The notes: generated from the sequence alone by a model not told the origin. Shown: positions 36,647 to 44,128, counted from the first letter of the stretch. The stretch is 64,000 nucleotides of DNA from CAUZIZ01 sp965219005 (GCA_965219005.1 CBDCMS010000003.1:1798001-1862000), one strand, 5' to 3'. Numbers and translations are program-made.

Positions 36647-37090
36647 ATGAAGAAGTATCGGCAACCGGGCTATGGCGACGGGGCAGAGCGATCTGAGCGA
36701 CGTCAGAAAGACCGACGGCCACGCTCTCCATCCTCCCGAGAAGGGCCCCGTTCTCCCAGGATGACGGGATTCCACAAGGTCGTCCGGTGCGCGATGTGTG
36801 GCGCGTCACTCCCTACCTCCCTCTCCGACATTACCTATACGAGTAAGTGCCTCAAGTGTGAGGCAGACCTCCATAGCTGCAAGAACTGTGTCCACTTCGA
36901 CCCCACCGCTCGCTTCGAATGCACGGAGCCGGTTTCGGAGCGCGTTCCCAAGAAGGACATGGGGAACATGTGTGATTTCTTCGAAACCAGAACAGCGGTA
37001 GAGAAGGTCGTCAGTTCCAAGAGTTCCAGCCCCGAGCCAGCTTCTTCGACGGACCCACGTGAGGCCTTCGAGCGATTGTTCAAGAAATGA
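36647..37090 (+). CDS. Small zinc-ribbon protein of unknown function
   Basis: A 147-residue protein. The first 40 residues are very basic (GAERSERRQKDRRPRSPSSR) and probably disordered. The middle has paired cysteines in VVRCAMCGASLP, TSKCLKCEADLHSCKNCVHF and NMCDFFETR, a zinc-ribbon-like arrangement. Its ATG follows about 210 bases with no other gene. It overlaps etfB by four bases (ATGA), so it is probably co-transcribed with the ETF genes and may assist iron- or flavin-linked electron transfer; that role is inference. Confidence 0.78.
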   Translation: MKKYRQPGYGDGAERSERRQKDRRPRSPSSREGPRSPRMTGFHKVVRCAMCGASLPTSLSDITYTSKCLKCEADLHSCKNCVHFDPTARFECTEPVSERVPKKDMGNMCDFFETRTAVEKVVSSKSSSPEPASSTDPREAFERLFKK

Positions 37091-37869
37091 AGCTCGCGAC
37101 CTGCCTCAAGGCAGTTCCCGGACGCGATAGTCGCTACCAACTGCTGGAAAACAGGCCCTGGATTCAAGATTCCAATCTCACCTATGACATCAGCGAGTGC
37201 GATGAGTACTCCCTGGAAGAAGCCCTCAAGCTGAAAGAGCAGCACGGTGGCGAAGTGGTCGCCGTGACTGCCGGACCGACTCACTCCGAGAAGTCGATGC
37301 GGAAGGCTTTGGCGATGGGGGCGGACCGCGGGATCAGGGTCGTCGATGAGTCCAGCGAGCTTAGCAGCCCCTACACGGTCGCAGCAGCTTTGGCCAGCGT
37401 GCTCGGTCCCGAGGAATTCGAATTGATCCTGGTAGGCACGCAGTCCGATGACTACGGCTACGGTCAGACCGGAGTGATCCTGGCCGAACTGCTAGGGATA
37501 CCTCACGCCACCATCGTCATGCAGATAGACGTCGATAGCAGCCTCGGAAGGGTAAAGGCACTTCGGGAGATGGAGAGCGGCTTTTTCCAGTGGGTGGAGA
37601 TGGCCTTGCCGGCCGTACTCACCATCCAGGCTGGGATTTCTCAGGTTCGTTTTCCTCCACTCCGTGGAATCATGCAAGCCCGAAAGAAGGAGATTCGAAA
37701 CGTCGAGCTGAGTGAGTTGAACCTGGACCTCACCTCGATGCCACATTTGGAGATAGCCGATCTCTACGTCCCCGAGGCACACACCAAGGCGGAGATGCTC
37801 GAGGGCAACGTTGATACTCTGGCAGAGACACTGGTGGAGAAGCTGAGAAAAGAGGCGAAGGTACTCTGA
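37087..37869 (+). CDS. etfB: Electron transfer flavoprotein beta subunit
   Basis: A 260-residue EtfB. Recognised by YDISECDEYSLEEALKLKE, VVAVTAGPTHSEKSMRKALA, then GADRGIRVVDES and LILVGTQSDDYGYGQTGVIL. EtfB binds AMP and forms a heterodimer with EtfA, accepting electrons from acyl-CoA or other dehydrogenases and passing them to ETF-quinone oxidoreductase. Followed by etfA after 21 bases. The usual C-terminal signature is present (RGIMQARKKEI). Confidence 0.94.
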   Translation: MKLATCLKAVPGRDSRYQLLENRPWIQDSNLTYDISECDEYSLEEALKLKEQHGGEVVAVTAGPTHSEKSMRKALAMGADRGIRVVDESSELSSPYTVAAALASVLGPEEFELILVGTQSDDYGYGQTGVILAELLGIPHATIVMQIDVDSSLGRVKALREMESGFFQWVEMALPAVLTIQAGISQVRFPPLRGIMQARKKEIRNVELSELNLDLTSMPHLEIADLYVPEAHTKAEMLEGNVDTLAETLVEKLRKEAKVL

Positions 37870-37890
37870 ACGCTACGCATTCCTGAAGCG

Positions 37891-38877
37891 ATGACGACCA
37901 GCATCTACGCCCTACTCGATCATAGGGGCGGAAAGATCCCCTTCACCTCCTGGGAAACCCTGGCCTTTGGCCAGCAGCTCGCGCAGGACAGGGGATGCTC
38001 CCTTCATCCGCTGATCCTGGGACAAGATGCTGCGGCCCTGGCACAACAGGTCCTGGACAAAAAGGCCGATTCGGTTCTGGCGGTTCAACACGAGCGATTG
38101 GGTGATTACAGCCCCGACATCTATGGCGAGACCTTGTGGCAAATTCTGGCGGAAGATCGGCCCGACCTGCTCCTGATGGCACACAACTATCAGAACATCG
38201 ATCTGGCTCCCAGGCTTGCCGCCCGCTTGAAATCAGGTCTGGTCACGGACTGCATTGGCTACAAGCAATTCGGTGACGATCTCCTGTTTTCACGACAGAT
38301 GTTCCGGAACAGAATCAACGCCGATGTCCGGATCCACTCGGCTCCGCCCTGGCTGGTGACTCTACAGTCGGGAGCCGTCAGCGCCGAGGACATCCTCCAG
38401 GGTAGTTGCTCGATCGTGGAGCGGACGGTCGACCTCTCGCAGGTAAAGGTCACTCGAAAGTCACTCGAGGTGGTTGCGTCCGCCAAAGAGCGGGTGGACC
38501 TGGGGAAGGCCGACATCATCGTGGCCGTCGGCAGAGGCATCAAAGAGGCTGCAAACCTCGAGATCATCCAGGAATTGGCAGAGGTCCTGGGCGCTGAGAT
38601 CGGAGCCAGCCGTGCGGCGGTTGACAGCGAGTGGCTGGAGCGGTCCCGGCAGATTGGAAGTTCGGGGCAGACCGTTTCCCCCAGACTCTATTTCGCATGC
38701 GGAATTTCGGGGGCGATCCAGCACGTCGTCGGAATGAGGAACTCAGATTGTATAGTGGCCATCAACAACGATCCCAATGCTCCCATCTTCAACATCGCTA
38801 CTTACGGAATCGTAGCGGATCTTCTGGAAGTCGTCCCCGCCTTGACTCAAAGAATAAAGGAAGTAAAGGAAATCTAA
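37891..38877 (+). CDS. etfA: Electron transfer flavoprotein alpha subunit
   Basis: A 328-residue EtfA. The N-terminal half is Rossmann-like (TLWQILAEDRPDLLLMAHNY). The C-terminal FAD domain shows ADIIVAVGRGIKEAANLE, SRAAVDSEWLERSRQIGSSG, then RLYFACGISGAIQHVVGM and AINNDPNAPIFNIATYGIVA, the classic EtfA signature. It is the FAD-holding partner of etfB and is in the same operon. The MDR gene starts 7 bases later, so it is likely in the operon too. Confidence 0.95.
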   Translation: MTTSIYALLDHRGGKIPFTSWETLAFGQQLAQDRGCSLHPLILGQDAAALAQQVLDKKADSVLAVQHERLGDYSPDIYGETLWQILAEDRPDLLLMAHNYQNIDLAPRLAARLKSGLVTDCIGYKQFGDDLLFSRQMFRNRINADVRIHSAPPWLVTLQSGAVSAEDILQGSCSIVERTVDLSQVKVTRKSLEVVASAKERVDLGKADIIVAVGRGIKEAANLEIIQELAEVLGAEIGASRAAVDSEWLERSRQIGSSGQTVSPRLYFACGISGAIQHVVGMRNSDCIVAINNDPNAPIFNIATYGIVADLLEVVPALTQRIKEVKEI

Positions 38878-38884
38878 GTACACT

Positions 38885-39937
38885 ATGGCGACAATGGAAA
38901 AGATGCAGGCGGCCGTCATCCACCAGCATGGCACCCTGGATGAGCTGCGCTTCGAGGAAATCGATCGTCCCCAGGTAAATCCAGGCCAGGTCCTGGTTCA
39001 AACCAGAGCGGTCGCCTTGAACCGTCTGGACCTCTTCGTGCTCGAGGGCATTCTAGGAGTGCACCTGAAGATGCCCCACGTGCTGGGCTCAGATGGGGCT
39101 GGAATCGTCGAAGAAGTGGGTCAGGGTGTCAGCCGTCTGGAACCGGGAGACCAGGTGATGCTGAACCCGGGCATCTCGTGTGGCCATTGCGAATTCTGCG
39201 TTCAGGGTGAGCACAGCCTCTGCATACAATTCGGCCTGATGGGTGAGCACACGGGAGGAACTTTCGCACAGTACTTTCCGGCTCCAGAGACCAACCTGGA
39301 GAAGATTCCCAGCGGCGTCTCCTTCGAAGAGGCCGCGGCCTTTTCCCTGGTAACCCAAACGGCCTGGCGAATGCTGAAGACCCGTGCCGGGCTGCGGCCT
39401 GGGGAAGACGTCTTCATTCACGGAGTTGGAGGCGGCGTAGCGTCTGCAGCCTTACAGATTGCGGTCCTGTCGGGCGCTCGAACCTTCGTCAGCTCGTCCA
39501 GTGAGACCAAGCTTGAACAAGCCAGGGCACTCGGTGCCGATCACTGCTTCAACTACACCACCGCCGACGTGGCCAAAGAGGTTTACAAGCTAACCGGGAA
39601 ACGGGGTGTCGATGTTGTGGTGGAAGGCTCTGGTTCCGCCACCTGGCTCCAGAGTCTCAAGATGGTTCGTAAGGGAGGCAGGATCGTAACCTGCGGCGCT
39701 ACCACGGGTCCCAATCCGCAGACCGAACTGAGACTTATTTTCTGGAAACAGATTGAGATTCTAGGCTCGAGTATGAGCAGTCGTCGCGAGTATCAAGAGA
39801 TCATTGAACTGCTCTCCAGGGGCAAACTCCGACCCGTGATCGATAGAGTTTTTCCTTTGAGTCAAGCGAAGGATGCACTGAAGCATCTTGCAAACCAGAA
39901 CCAGTTCGGCAAGGTCGTTTTGCGGGTCGAGTCTTAG
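38885..39937 (+). CDS. Zinc-containing MDR alcohol dehydrogenase/quinone oxidoreductase-like
   Basis: A 350-residue medium-chain dehydrogenase/reductase. The catalytic domain has PHVLGSDGAGIVEEVGQGV; the structural zinc lobe has four cysteines in CGHCEFCVQGEHSLC. The Rossmann domain has VFIHGVGGGVASAALQIAVL and GADHCFNYTTADVAK. Reduction or oxidation of a carbonyl/alcohol or enone with NAD(P)H; substrate unknown. It follows etfA closely, which could mean the substrate is an acyl-CoA pathway intermediate, but that is inference. Confidence 0.88.
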   Translation: MATMEKMQAAVIHQHGTLDELRFEEIDRPQVNPGQVLVQTRAVALNRLDLFVLEGILGVHLKMPHVLGSDGAGIVEEVGQGVSRLEPGDQVMLNPGISCGHCEFCVQGEHSLCIQFGLMGEHTGGTFAQYFPAPETNLEKIPSGVSFEEAAAFSLVTQTAWRMLKTRAGLRPGEDVFIHGVGGGVASAALQIAVLSGARTFVSSSSETKLEQARALGADHCFNYTTADVAKEVYKLTGKRGVDVVVEGSGSATWLQSLKMVRKGGRIVTCGATTGPNPQTELRLIFWKQIEILGSSMSSRREYQEIIELLSRGKLRPVIDRVFPLSQAKDALKHLANQNQFGKVVLRVES

Positions 39938-40010
39938 CCCGAAGTCCCCATGGCGTCACAATTCTCCCCCTACGAATCGACTCCACTCGGAGAAAATTCG
40001 AAAAAAAAGC

Positions 40011-40038
40011 TCGACACTGAAACTTTTCTCTGTAGAAT
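40011..40038 (+). promoter_or_regulatory. Sigma-70-like promoter
   Basis: TCGACA at 40011-40016 (5 of 6 with TTGACA) and TAGAAT at 40033-40038 (5 of 6 with TATAAT), with 16 bases between. It points to the small ORF at 40177 and the terminator at 40329, giving a predicted transcript of about 310 nt with a long leader. Confidence 0.6.
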
Positions 40039-40176
40039 GTCTCCTTCTTGCTGAGACCTGAGCTCGATTAAGGCTTCGGTTTGGCAGGCGATCCAAGCCC
40101 CGAGAGTCCATCCTCATAGATGGGCACAGCTCGGAGTTCTTGGATCCAAATCTGGAGAAAGGTGGTAAGGCAACAA

Positions 40177-40302
40177 ATGCGGAAACAACTCGGTAGATTA
40201 CATGAACGCACAACTGGATCTATAGGAACCAGTCTGCGGTACGCTGAGTCATTGGCTCAACACCAGTGGGATATGTCCGCAGTATGCCGTCCTCCGGGAT
40301 AG
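40177..40302 (+). CDS. Small ORF in a short independent transcript
   Basis: A 41-residue reading frame (begins MRKQLGRLHERTTG, ends DMSAVCRPPG) with TAAGG six bases before its ATG. It lies between a good promoter and a strong terminator, so either it is translated or the transcript is a structured RNA. I recognise no family. The single Cys and C-terminal CRPPG are the only distinctive features; a peptide precursor is possible but unproven. Confidence 0.4.
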   Translation: MRKQLGRLHERTTGSIGTSLRYAESLAQHQWDMSAVCRPPG

Positions 40303-40328
40303 AAAAGCCACCCATATAGGCTTCTCAT

Positions 40329-40360
40329 GCCCCGGAGACTGAGTCTTCGGGGCTTTTTTT
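40329..40360 (+). terminator. Rho-independent terminator
   Basis: An 11-bp stem (GCCCCGGAGAC with its complement GTCTTCGGGGC, one G-T pair) around a TGA loop, followed by seven T residues. It closes the short unit starting at the promoter at 40011. Confidence 0.92.
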
Positions 40361-40577
40361 ATTCCCACCCGAATACCCAGTAGCACGCTGCCAGTGCACG
40401 CGCCTGGCAGCGCCCCGGCAACAGTTAGGCATTTACTCGGCTTCGTTCAAGAACCTTGAACGAACTCCAATCTCGTGGCAGTTGACGCGGTCGGTTCCGG
40501 CGGCGCCCCGTTTCCCCGCTTTGCGGCTAGTTGAAGCGGTGTGTTCCGTGACGGTTTCAAATCCCCACGTCGGCTGA

Positions 40578-40652
40578 GGATCAGTAGCTCAGGTGGCAGA
40601 GCAACGGGCTCATAACCCGTCGGTCGCAGGTTCGATTCCTGCCTGATGTCCA
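40578..40652 (+). tRNA. tRNA with CAT anticodon (Met or Ile2), first of array
   Basis: Cloverleaf with D-arm TAGCTCAGGTGGCAGAGC, anticodon arm ACGGG/CCCGT and loop CTCATAA, T-arm GCAGG-TTCGATT-CCTGC and a CCA at 40650-40652. The acceptor pairs only for 5 bp plus a G-G mismatch, and the discriminator must be T. Elongator Met or CAU-Ile identity cannot be separated by eye. Confidence 0.75.
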
Positions 40653-41165
40653 ACGGTTAGGCCTCGTTTTAGGGTCCTAACACTTCCCTTGCACGGAAGT
40701 TACTGACAAAGGACGGACCCAGTGGCATCCGGCCCGGCGCGACTTGCAAGCTCTCCGATGGTGAGAAGATTCGCAACCGTTTTTCGGTTGTGATCCGTCG
40801 CCGCTCGGAAAGCACCCTGAAGGCGGCCTTGCAGGCGGGGGGATACCGACGGCTCCGAAGTCGTGGAAGCAGCGTCCTGATGGGTCGAACCGGTCTCTCG
40901 TGCCTTCGACGGAGGCCGGCTCGCCTCAGAAAGACGATTGCCAACGCTACGGGTGGGTCGTCTCAACCCAGCCTCCGCTGGCCAGAGGGGGCAGGACGTC
41001 CATGCCGGGCCACTGGCCCGTCGAACCAAGGGAAGAAAACTGAGCTATTGAAGAAAAGGAAGAAAAGGAAATGAGTTCATTCGGGGCACGGTGCCTCGAG
41101 TGGTGAATGGATCGGCGGTTCGCTCGATGCGGTGCCGTAGATCCTGACAATCCATGTTTCCGGAG
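40653..41165. other. Gap in the tRNA array, no clear gene
   Basis: About 510 bases between the first two tRNAs. GGGTCC...GGACCC (40672-40730) encloses a 6-bp anticodon-like hairpin with loop CTTGCAC, which would be an Ala anticodon, but D and T arms are missing, so at best it is a tRNA relic. A hairpin GCAACCG-TTTTT-CGGTTGT lies near 40773. Short reading frames here have no family-like sequence. Confidence 0.45.
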
Positions 41166-41257
41166 AGGTAGCAGTCCGGCGGAAAAGGAAGATTCGAACC
41201 AGGGTCAACGGCTTCATAAGCCGCGACCCGGGAGTTCGATTCTCCCGCTACGTACCA
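41166..41257 (+). tRNA. tRNA-like gene with CAT anticodon and enlarged D region
   Basis: Anticodon arm CGGC/GCCG with loop TTCATAA, T-arm GGGAG-TTCGATT-CTCCC, 3' strand GCTACGT, A and CCA. The best 5' strand, AGGTAGC, pairs with one G-G mismatch. Between it and the anticodon stem are 35 bases rather than about 20, including a T-loop-like GATTCGAACC, which suggests a rearranged or fused gene. It ends 33 bases before the slipin start. Confidence 0.5.
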
Positions 41258-41290
41258 GGACTCTCACCGGCAACAGAAAGGAGGGCAGTC

Positions 41291-42421
41291 ATGTTTCTAA
41301 AGACGCGAATTCTAAAGCATCAAGTTGGGCTGCGGTTCCGCTACGGAGATTTCGAGCGGGTGCTGCGGCCGGGCTTCTACCGAACGGTGGAACGCCTGTG
41401 GGATCCCAATAGGGTCAAGATCGAGGTCTATGACCGGCTCAACACACGATTCGAGCACCGGATGCTCGACCTGTTGGTCGAGGACGAGGAGCTGCGAGAC
41501 GAGCTGATCGTCGTAGATCTGGCCGAAGAGGACCGAGCCTTGCTCTGGAAGGAAGGGCGTCTGACCTCGGTCCTGGGGCGCGGCCGCCACGCCTTCTGGC
41601 GTGAGCCGTACCAGTTGGAGGTGGAGCGATTCAACGTCCGTGACTTCCGTTTCCAGCACCCGAAGCTGGAGGCAATTCTCGCTCGTTCGGCAACTGCCGA
41701 GTACCTGGAGTCGGTCCGGGTTCGAACCTACGAGCGGGCCTTGCTCGTCCGGGAGGGACGGTTGGTCGAGGTCCTGGAGCCAGGTCTGCACGCCTTCTGG
41801 AAGAAGGCCGGACAGATCGAGTTCTGGACGGTAGACCTCCGCGAGCAGATTGCCGAGGTCGCCGGCCAGGAGATCATGACCGCCGACAAGGTCACTCTGC
41901 GGGTCAACCTGCTGACGACCTACCAGGTGGCCGATCCAACGCTGGCGGCCACCGAGGTGACCGACTACCGCGAGGCCGTCTATCGGGAGGCTCAGCTGGC
42001 GCTTCGGGCGGCAGTGGGGACTCGCCGGATCGACGAGCTGCTGGCCGAAAAGCAGGCGATCGGCACCGAGGTCCGAGACGCGCTTGCCACGCGAGCCGCG
42101 GAGTTCGGGGTCAAGGTCCGTTCGGTAGGTGTGCGAGACATCATCCTACCGGGCGAGATGAAGACCATCCTGAATCAGGTGATCGAGGCCCAAAAGCGGG
42201 CCGAAGCCAACCTGATTCAGCGGCGCGAGGAGACGGCCGCAGTCCGCTCGCAGGCCAACACCGCCCGCCTGATGGCCGACAACCCGATGCTGGCGCGGAT
42301 GAAGGAACTGGAGGGCCTGCAGGAAATCCTGTCGGGCGCCAAGACCACGTTCATCTTCGGCTCGGGCGAGCTCACCGACCAGGTGCGGTCGCTGGTCGGT
42401 AACAAGACGGTCGAGGAATAG
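41291..42421 (+). CDS. Slipin-type SPFH/Band 7 protein inside the tRNA array
   Basis: A 376-residue SPFH protein. The N-terminus repeats a short motif seen three times (FRYGDFERVLRPGFY, WKEGRLTSVLGRGRHAFWRE and VREGRLVEVLEPGLHAFWKK). The Band 7 domain at about 165-290 includes QEIMTADKVTLRVNLLTTYQ and EVRDALATRAAEFGVKVRSVG. A helical C-terminus follows (AQKRAEANLIQRREETAAVRS). No membrane segment is obvious. AAGGAGGG precedes ATG by six bases. Slipins form ring-like assemblies, and in bacteria some slipin genes neighbour RtcB-type RNA repair genes; no RtcB is in this window. The position between tRNAs suggests co-transcription and an RNA-linked role (inference). Confidence 0.88.
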   Translation: MFLKTRILKHQVGLRFRYGDFERVLRPGFYRTVERLWDPNRVKIEVYDRLNTRFEHRMLDLLVEDEELRDELIVVDLAEEDRALLWKEGRLTSVLGRGRHAFWREPYQLEVERFNVRDFRFQHPKLEAILARSATAEYLESVRVRTYERALLVREGRLVEVLEPGLHAFWKKAGQIEFWTVDLREQIAEVAGQEIMTADKVTLRVNLLTTYQVADPTLAATEVTDYREAVYREAQLALRAAVGTRRIDELLAEKQAIGTEVRDALATRAAEFGVKVRSVGVRDIILPGEMKTILNQVIEAQKRAEANLIQRREETAAVRSQANTARLMADNPMLARMKELEGLQEILSGAKTTFIFGSGELTDQVRSLVGNKTVEE

Positions 42422-42560
42422 CCACGACCGCGATTCGAGAGGAGCGTCGGATTGATCTTCGGCGCTCCTCGGAGAGGAGGGAAAGCCACATAAAGGATCT
42501 CCAGGGCCGGGATGTGCGACCGCCGGCTCCAACGGTGAGATTCTGGATTGATTCAAGAGA

Positions 42561-42650
42561 GGAGGGGTTGACCCCAGTGGGGCGGGGCCTGGTTTCGAAA
42601 ACCAGTAGCGTTAACAGCGCATGAGGGTTCGAGTCCCTCTCCCTCCTCCA
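42561..42650 (+). tRNA. tRNA-Ser(CGA)
   Basis: Acceptor GGAGGGG with TCCCTCC, anticodon stem CTGGT/ACCAG and loop TTCGAAA, a long variable arm (AGCG...CGC), T-arm GAGGG-TTCGAGT-CCCTC, then T and CCA. A normal class II body as expected for serine. Confidence 0.88.
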
Positions 42651-42654
42651 CCAT

Positions 42655-42726
42655 GGAGTCCGTTCGCAGGGCGAGGGTGCGGTTGTGGCCCGCACTGCCG
42701 GGGTTCGATTCCCCGCGGACCCCCCA
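42655..42726 (+). tRNA. tRNA-His(GTG) with short D region
   Basis: Extra G before the acceptor and C as discriminator, as in tRNA-His. Acceptor GAGTCCG/CGGACCC has an A-C mismatch at the second pair. Anticodon stem TGCGG/CCGCA with loop TTGTGGC; T-arm CGGGG-TTCGATT-CCCCG; CCA encoded. Only 15 bases lie between acceptor and anticodon stem, too few for a standard D-arm. Confidence 0.7.
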
Positions 42727-42729
42727 AGA

Positions 42730-42803
42730 GTCCCCGTGGCTGAGTGGCAAGGCAGGCGGCTGCAACCCGTCGCACGCCGGTTCGAATCCGGCCTGGGACT
42801 CCA
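42730..42803 (+). tRNA. tRNA-Cys(GCA)
   Basis: Acceptor GTCCCCG/CTGGGAC (one C-T mismatch), anticodon stem GGCGG/CCGTC with loop CTGCAAC, T-arm GCCGG-TTCGAAT-CCGGC, discriminator T and encoded CCA. Confidence 0.82.
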
Positions 42804-42856
42804 TTGCTGAGGTTTAGGATACAAGTCCGTAAGCCCCGGCCAACGAATTTTGTTGT

Positions 42857-42934
42857 GCCCCTGTAGCCCAATCTGGCAGAGGCGATAGGTTCAGACCCTA
42901 TCCAGTGTAGGTTCGAGTCCTACCAGGGGTACCA
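42857..42934 (+). tRNA. tRNA with Leu anticodon CAG on a class I body
   Basis: Acceptor GCCCCTG/CAGGGGT, anticodon stem ATAGG/CCTAT with loop TTCAGAC, T-arm GTAGG-TTCGAGT-CCTAC, discriminator A, CCA. The variable region is only five bases (CCAGT). Bacterial leucine tRNAs have a long variable arm, so the charging identity is uncertain. Confidence 0.85.
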
Positions 42935-42946
42935 GTTTTTTCTTGA

Positions 42947-43021
42947 AGCGGCCTGGTCAAACGGCTACGACGCCTGAATTTGACTCAGGAGATCGGGGTT
43001 CGACTCCCTGGGCCGCTTCCA
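42947..43021 (+). tRNA. tRNA-Gln(TTG)
   Basis: Perfect acceptor AGCGGCC/GGCCGCT, anticodon stem CCTGA/TCAGG with loop ATTTGAC, T-arm CGGGG-TTCGACT-CCCTG, discriminator T, encoded CCA. Confidence 0.87.
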
Positions 43022-43023
43022 GA

Positions 43024-43098
43024 GCGCCCGTGGCTGAACGGAAAGGCTCCTGGCTTCGAACCAGGTCGATGGGGGTTCGAGTCCTCCCGGGCGTTCCA
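43024..43098 (+). tRNA. tRNA-Arg(TCG)
   Basis: Acceptor GCGCCCG/CGGGCGT, anticodon stem CCTGG/CCAGG with loop CTTCGAA, T-arm with TTCGAGT loop, discriminator T, encoded CCA. Only two bases separate it from the previous gene. Confidence 0.86.
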
Positions 43099-43102
43099 GT
43101 TC

Positions 43103-43178
43103 TGGGTCGTAGCTAAATGGGTACAGCAGCGGTCTTTTAAACCGAAGATTGGGGGTTCGAGTCCCTCCGACCCAACCA
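43103..43178 (+). tRNA. tRNA-Lys(TTT)
   Basis: Perfect acceptor TGGGTCG/CGACCCA, anticodon arm CGGT/ACCG with loop CTTTTAA, T-arm loop TTCGAGT, discriminator A, encoded CCA. Its acceptor stem is the same as that of the CAT tRNA at 43854. Confidence 0.88.
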
Positions 43179-43188
43179 GAGATTGAGC

Positions 43189-43263
43189 GCGTCCCTGGTG
43201 TAATGGCAAACATCACGGGTTCCAACCCCGTGGATCAGGGTTCGAACCCTTGGGGACGCGCCA
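43189..43263 (+). tRNA. tRNA-Trp(CCA)
   Basis: Perfect acceptor GCGTCCC/GGGACGC, anticodon stem ACGGG/CCCGT with loop TTCCAAC, T-arm CAGGG-TTCGAAC-CCTTG, discriminator G and encoded CCA. Confidence 0.86.
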
Positions 43264-43289
43264 GGTTTGAAGGATGAGGATGAGGAAAG

Positions 43290-43363
43290 ACCTGGAATCG
43301 TCTAGTGGCAGGACCCTCGCCCGATTAGCGAGAGACCCGGGTTCGATTCCCGGTCCAGGACCA
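43290..43363 (+). tRNA. tRNA with Ile anticodon GAT and C at position 33
   Basis: Six-base acceptor CCTGGA/TCCAGG with A and CCA. D-arm ATCGTCTAGTGGCAGGAC is like tRNA-Glu. Anticodon stem CTCGC/GCGAG with loop CCGATTA: the base before the anticodon is C, not the near-universal T33. Decoding ability is doubtful. Confidence 0.75.
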
Positions 43364-43402
43364 GTGCTCCTGCTGCAGCCATGAGGTTGCAGAGGTGGAT
43401 TC

Positions 43403-43479
43403 GGTACCGTGTGCGAAGCGGCAAGGCAGCTACCCTGTCGAGGTAGAGAATGCGGGTTCGATTCCCGTCCGGGGTACCA
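43403..43479 (+). tRNA. tRNA-Asp(GTC)-like with mismatched acceptor
   Basis: Anticodon stem CTACC/GGTAG with loop CTGTCGA, T-arm GCGGG-TTCGATT-CCCGT, 3' strand CCGGGGT, A, CCA. The 5' strand GGTACCG pairs poorly with CCGGGGT. GGTACC is self-complementary with the terminal GGTACC, which would give a stem shifted by four bases. Acceptor possibly recombined or decayed. Confidence 0.6.
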
Positions 43480-43559
43480 GAAGAGAATGAGCCTTCGCTT
43501 TCTTGTGGGATGGAGCTTGCGGCTGCGACTGGGCTCCAGGCGAAGGTTCTTGGATTTGT

Positions 43560-43636
43560 CTGGGCGGAGGTGGGTCTGGTTCACTCCCCGGTTTGGATCC
43601 GGGTGTTCGGAGGTTCGAATCCTCCCGCCCAGACAA
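43560..43636 (+). tRNA. tRNA-Pro(TGG)
   Basis: Perfect acceptor CTGGGCG/CGCCCAG, D stem GGTG/CACT, anticodon stem CCCGG/CCGGG with loop TTTGGAT, T-arm GGAGG-TTCGAAT-CCTCC, discriminator A. The genome encodes CAA instead of CCA at the end, so CCA would have to be added or repaired. Confidence 0.8.
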
Positions 43637-43652
43637 GTTATCGTGAGTTTGT

Positions 43653-43728
43653 CGGCTCGTAGCTCCAAGGGTAGAGCGGCAGGTTGAAGCTCTGTGCGCT
43701 GGAGGTTCGATTCCTCCCGAGCCGGCCA
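43653..43728 (+). tRNA. tRNA-Phe(GAA)
   Basis: Perfect acceptor CGGCTCG/CGAGCCG, D-arm TAGCTCCAAGGGTAGAGC, anticodon stem GCAGG/TCTGT (two G-T pairs) with loop TTGAAGC, T-arm GGAGG-TTCGATT-CCTCC, discriminator G, encoded CCA. Confidence 0.84.
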
Positions 43729-43730
43729 GA

Positions 43731-43804
43731 AGCCCCGTAGCAGAATTGGCACATGCGCCCGTCTCAAAATCGGGAGTCTGTGGGTTCGAATCCCACCGGG
43801 GCCA
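43731..43804 (+). tRNA. tRNA with Leu anticodon CAA on a class I body
   Basis: Acceptor AGCCCCG/CGGGGCC with an A-C mismatch at the first pair, anticodon arm CCCG/CGGG around CTCAAAA, T-arm GTGGG-TTCGAAT-CCCAC, discriminator A, no CCA encoded. Variable region is five bases (AGTCT), again not the long arm of leucine tRNAs. A T-run follows at 43809, possibly a terminator. Confidence 0.78.
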
Positions 43805-43853
43805 CCCCTTTTTTGAGTGCTCGATCGAATCGAGGGAAAGGCACTCCATTCTT

Positions 43854-43930
43854 TGGGTCGTGGCCAAAATAGGTAAGGCATCGGTCTCATAAGCCGAAGA
43901 TTGAGGGTTCGAGTCCCTTCGACCCAACCA
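43854..43930 (+). tRNA. tRNA with CAT anticodon (Met or Ile2), last of array
   Basis: Perfect acceptor TGGGTCG/CGACCCA, anticodon stem TCGGT/GCCGA with loop CTCATAA, T-arm GAGGG-TTCGAGT-CCCTT, discriminator A, encoded CCA. About 200 bases without a recognisable gene follow before the acyltransferase. Confidence 0.86.
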
Positions 43931-44128
43931 GACAAAGAGCGTATGCTGCCGGGTCCCGCACGCCGAATTGTGGATCGGGCCAGGGTGGTTTCCGCAATTG
44001 TCTCGGTCTGGTGCCCGGCTCTCGCCGGCAGCCGGCAGAGCTTGTGTTGACCTGTCACGTTCTGTCTGTAATGATCGACCGGTTCCAGAATCCATGCCCC
44101 GGTGGAAGCGATCACGGGAGGAGTCAAC

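Noticed and set aside
40045..40330. Leader as 6S RNA, SRP RNA, RNase P RNA or tmRNA
   Set aside because: I found none of the conserved sequence blocks of these RNAs.
40672..40730. Armless tRNA-Ala(TGC)
   Set aside because: An acceptor-like stem and anticodon-like hairpin exist, but no T-arm or D-arm, so it is not called as a gene.
40578..43930. tRNA-Sec in the array to support the selenoprotein
   Set aside because: No TCA anticodon was found in any of the cloverleaves I could fold.
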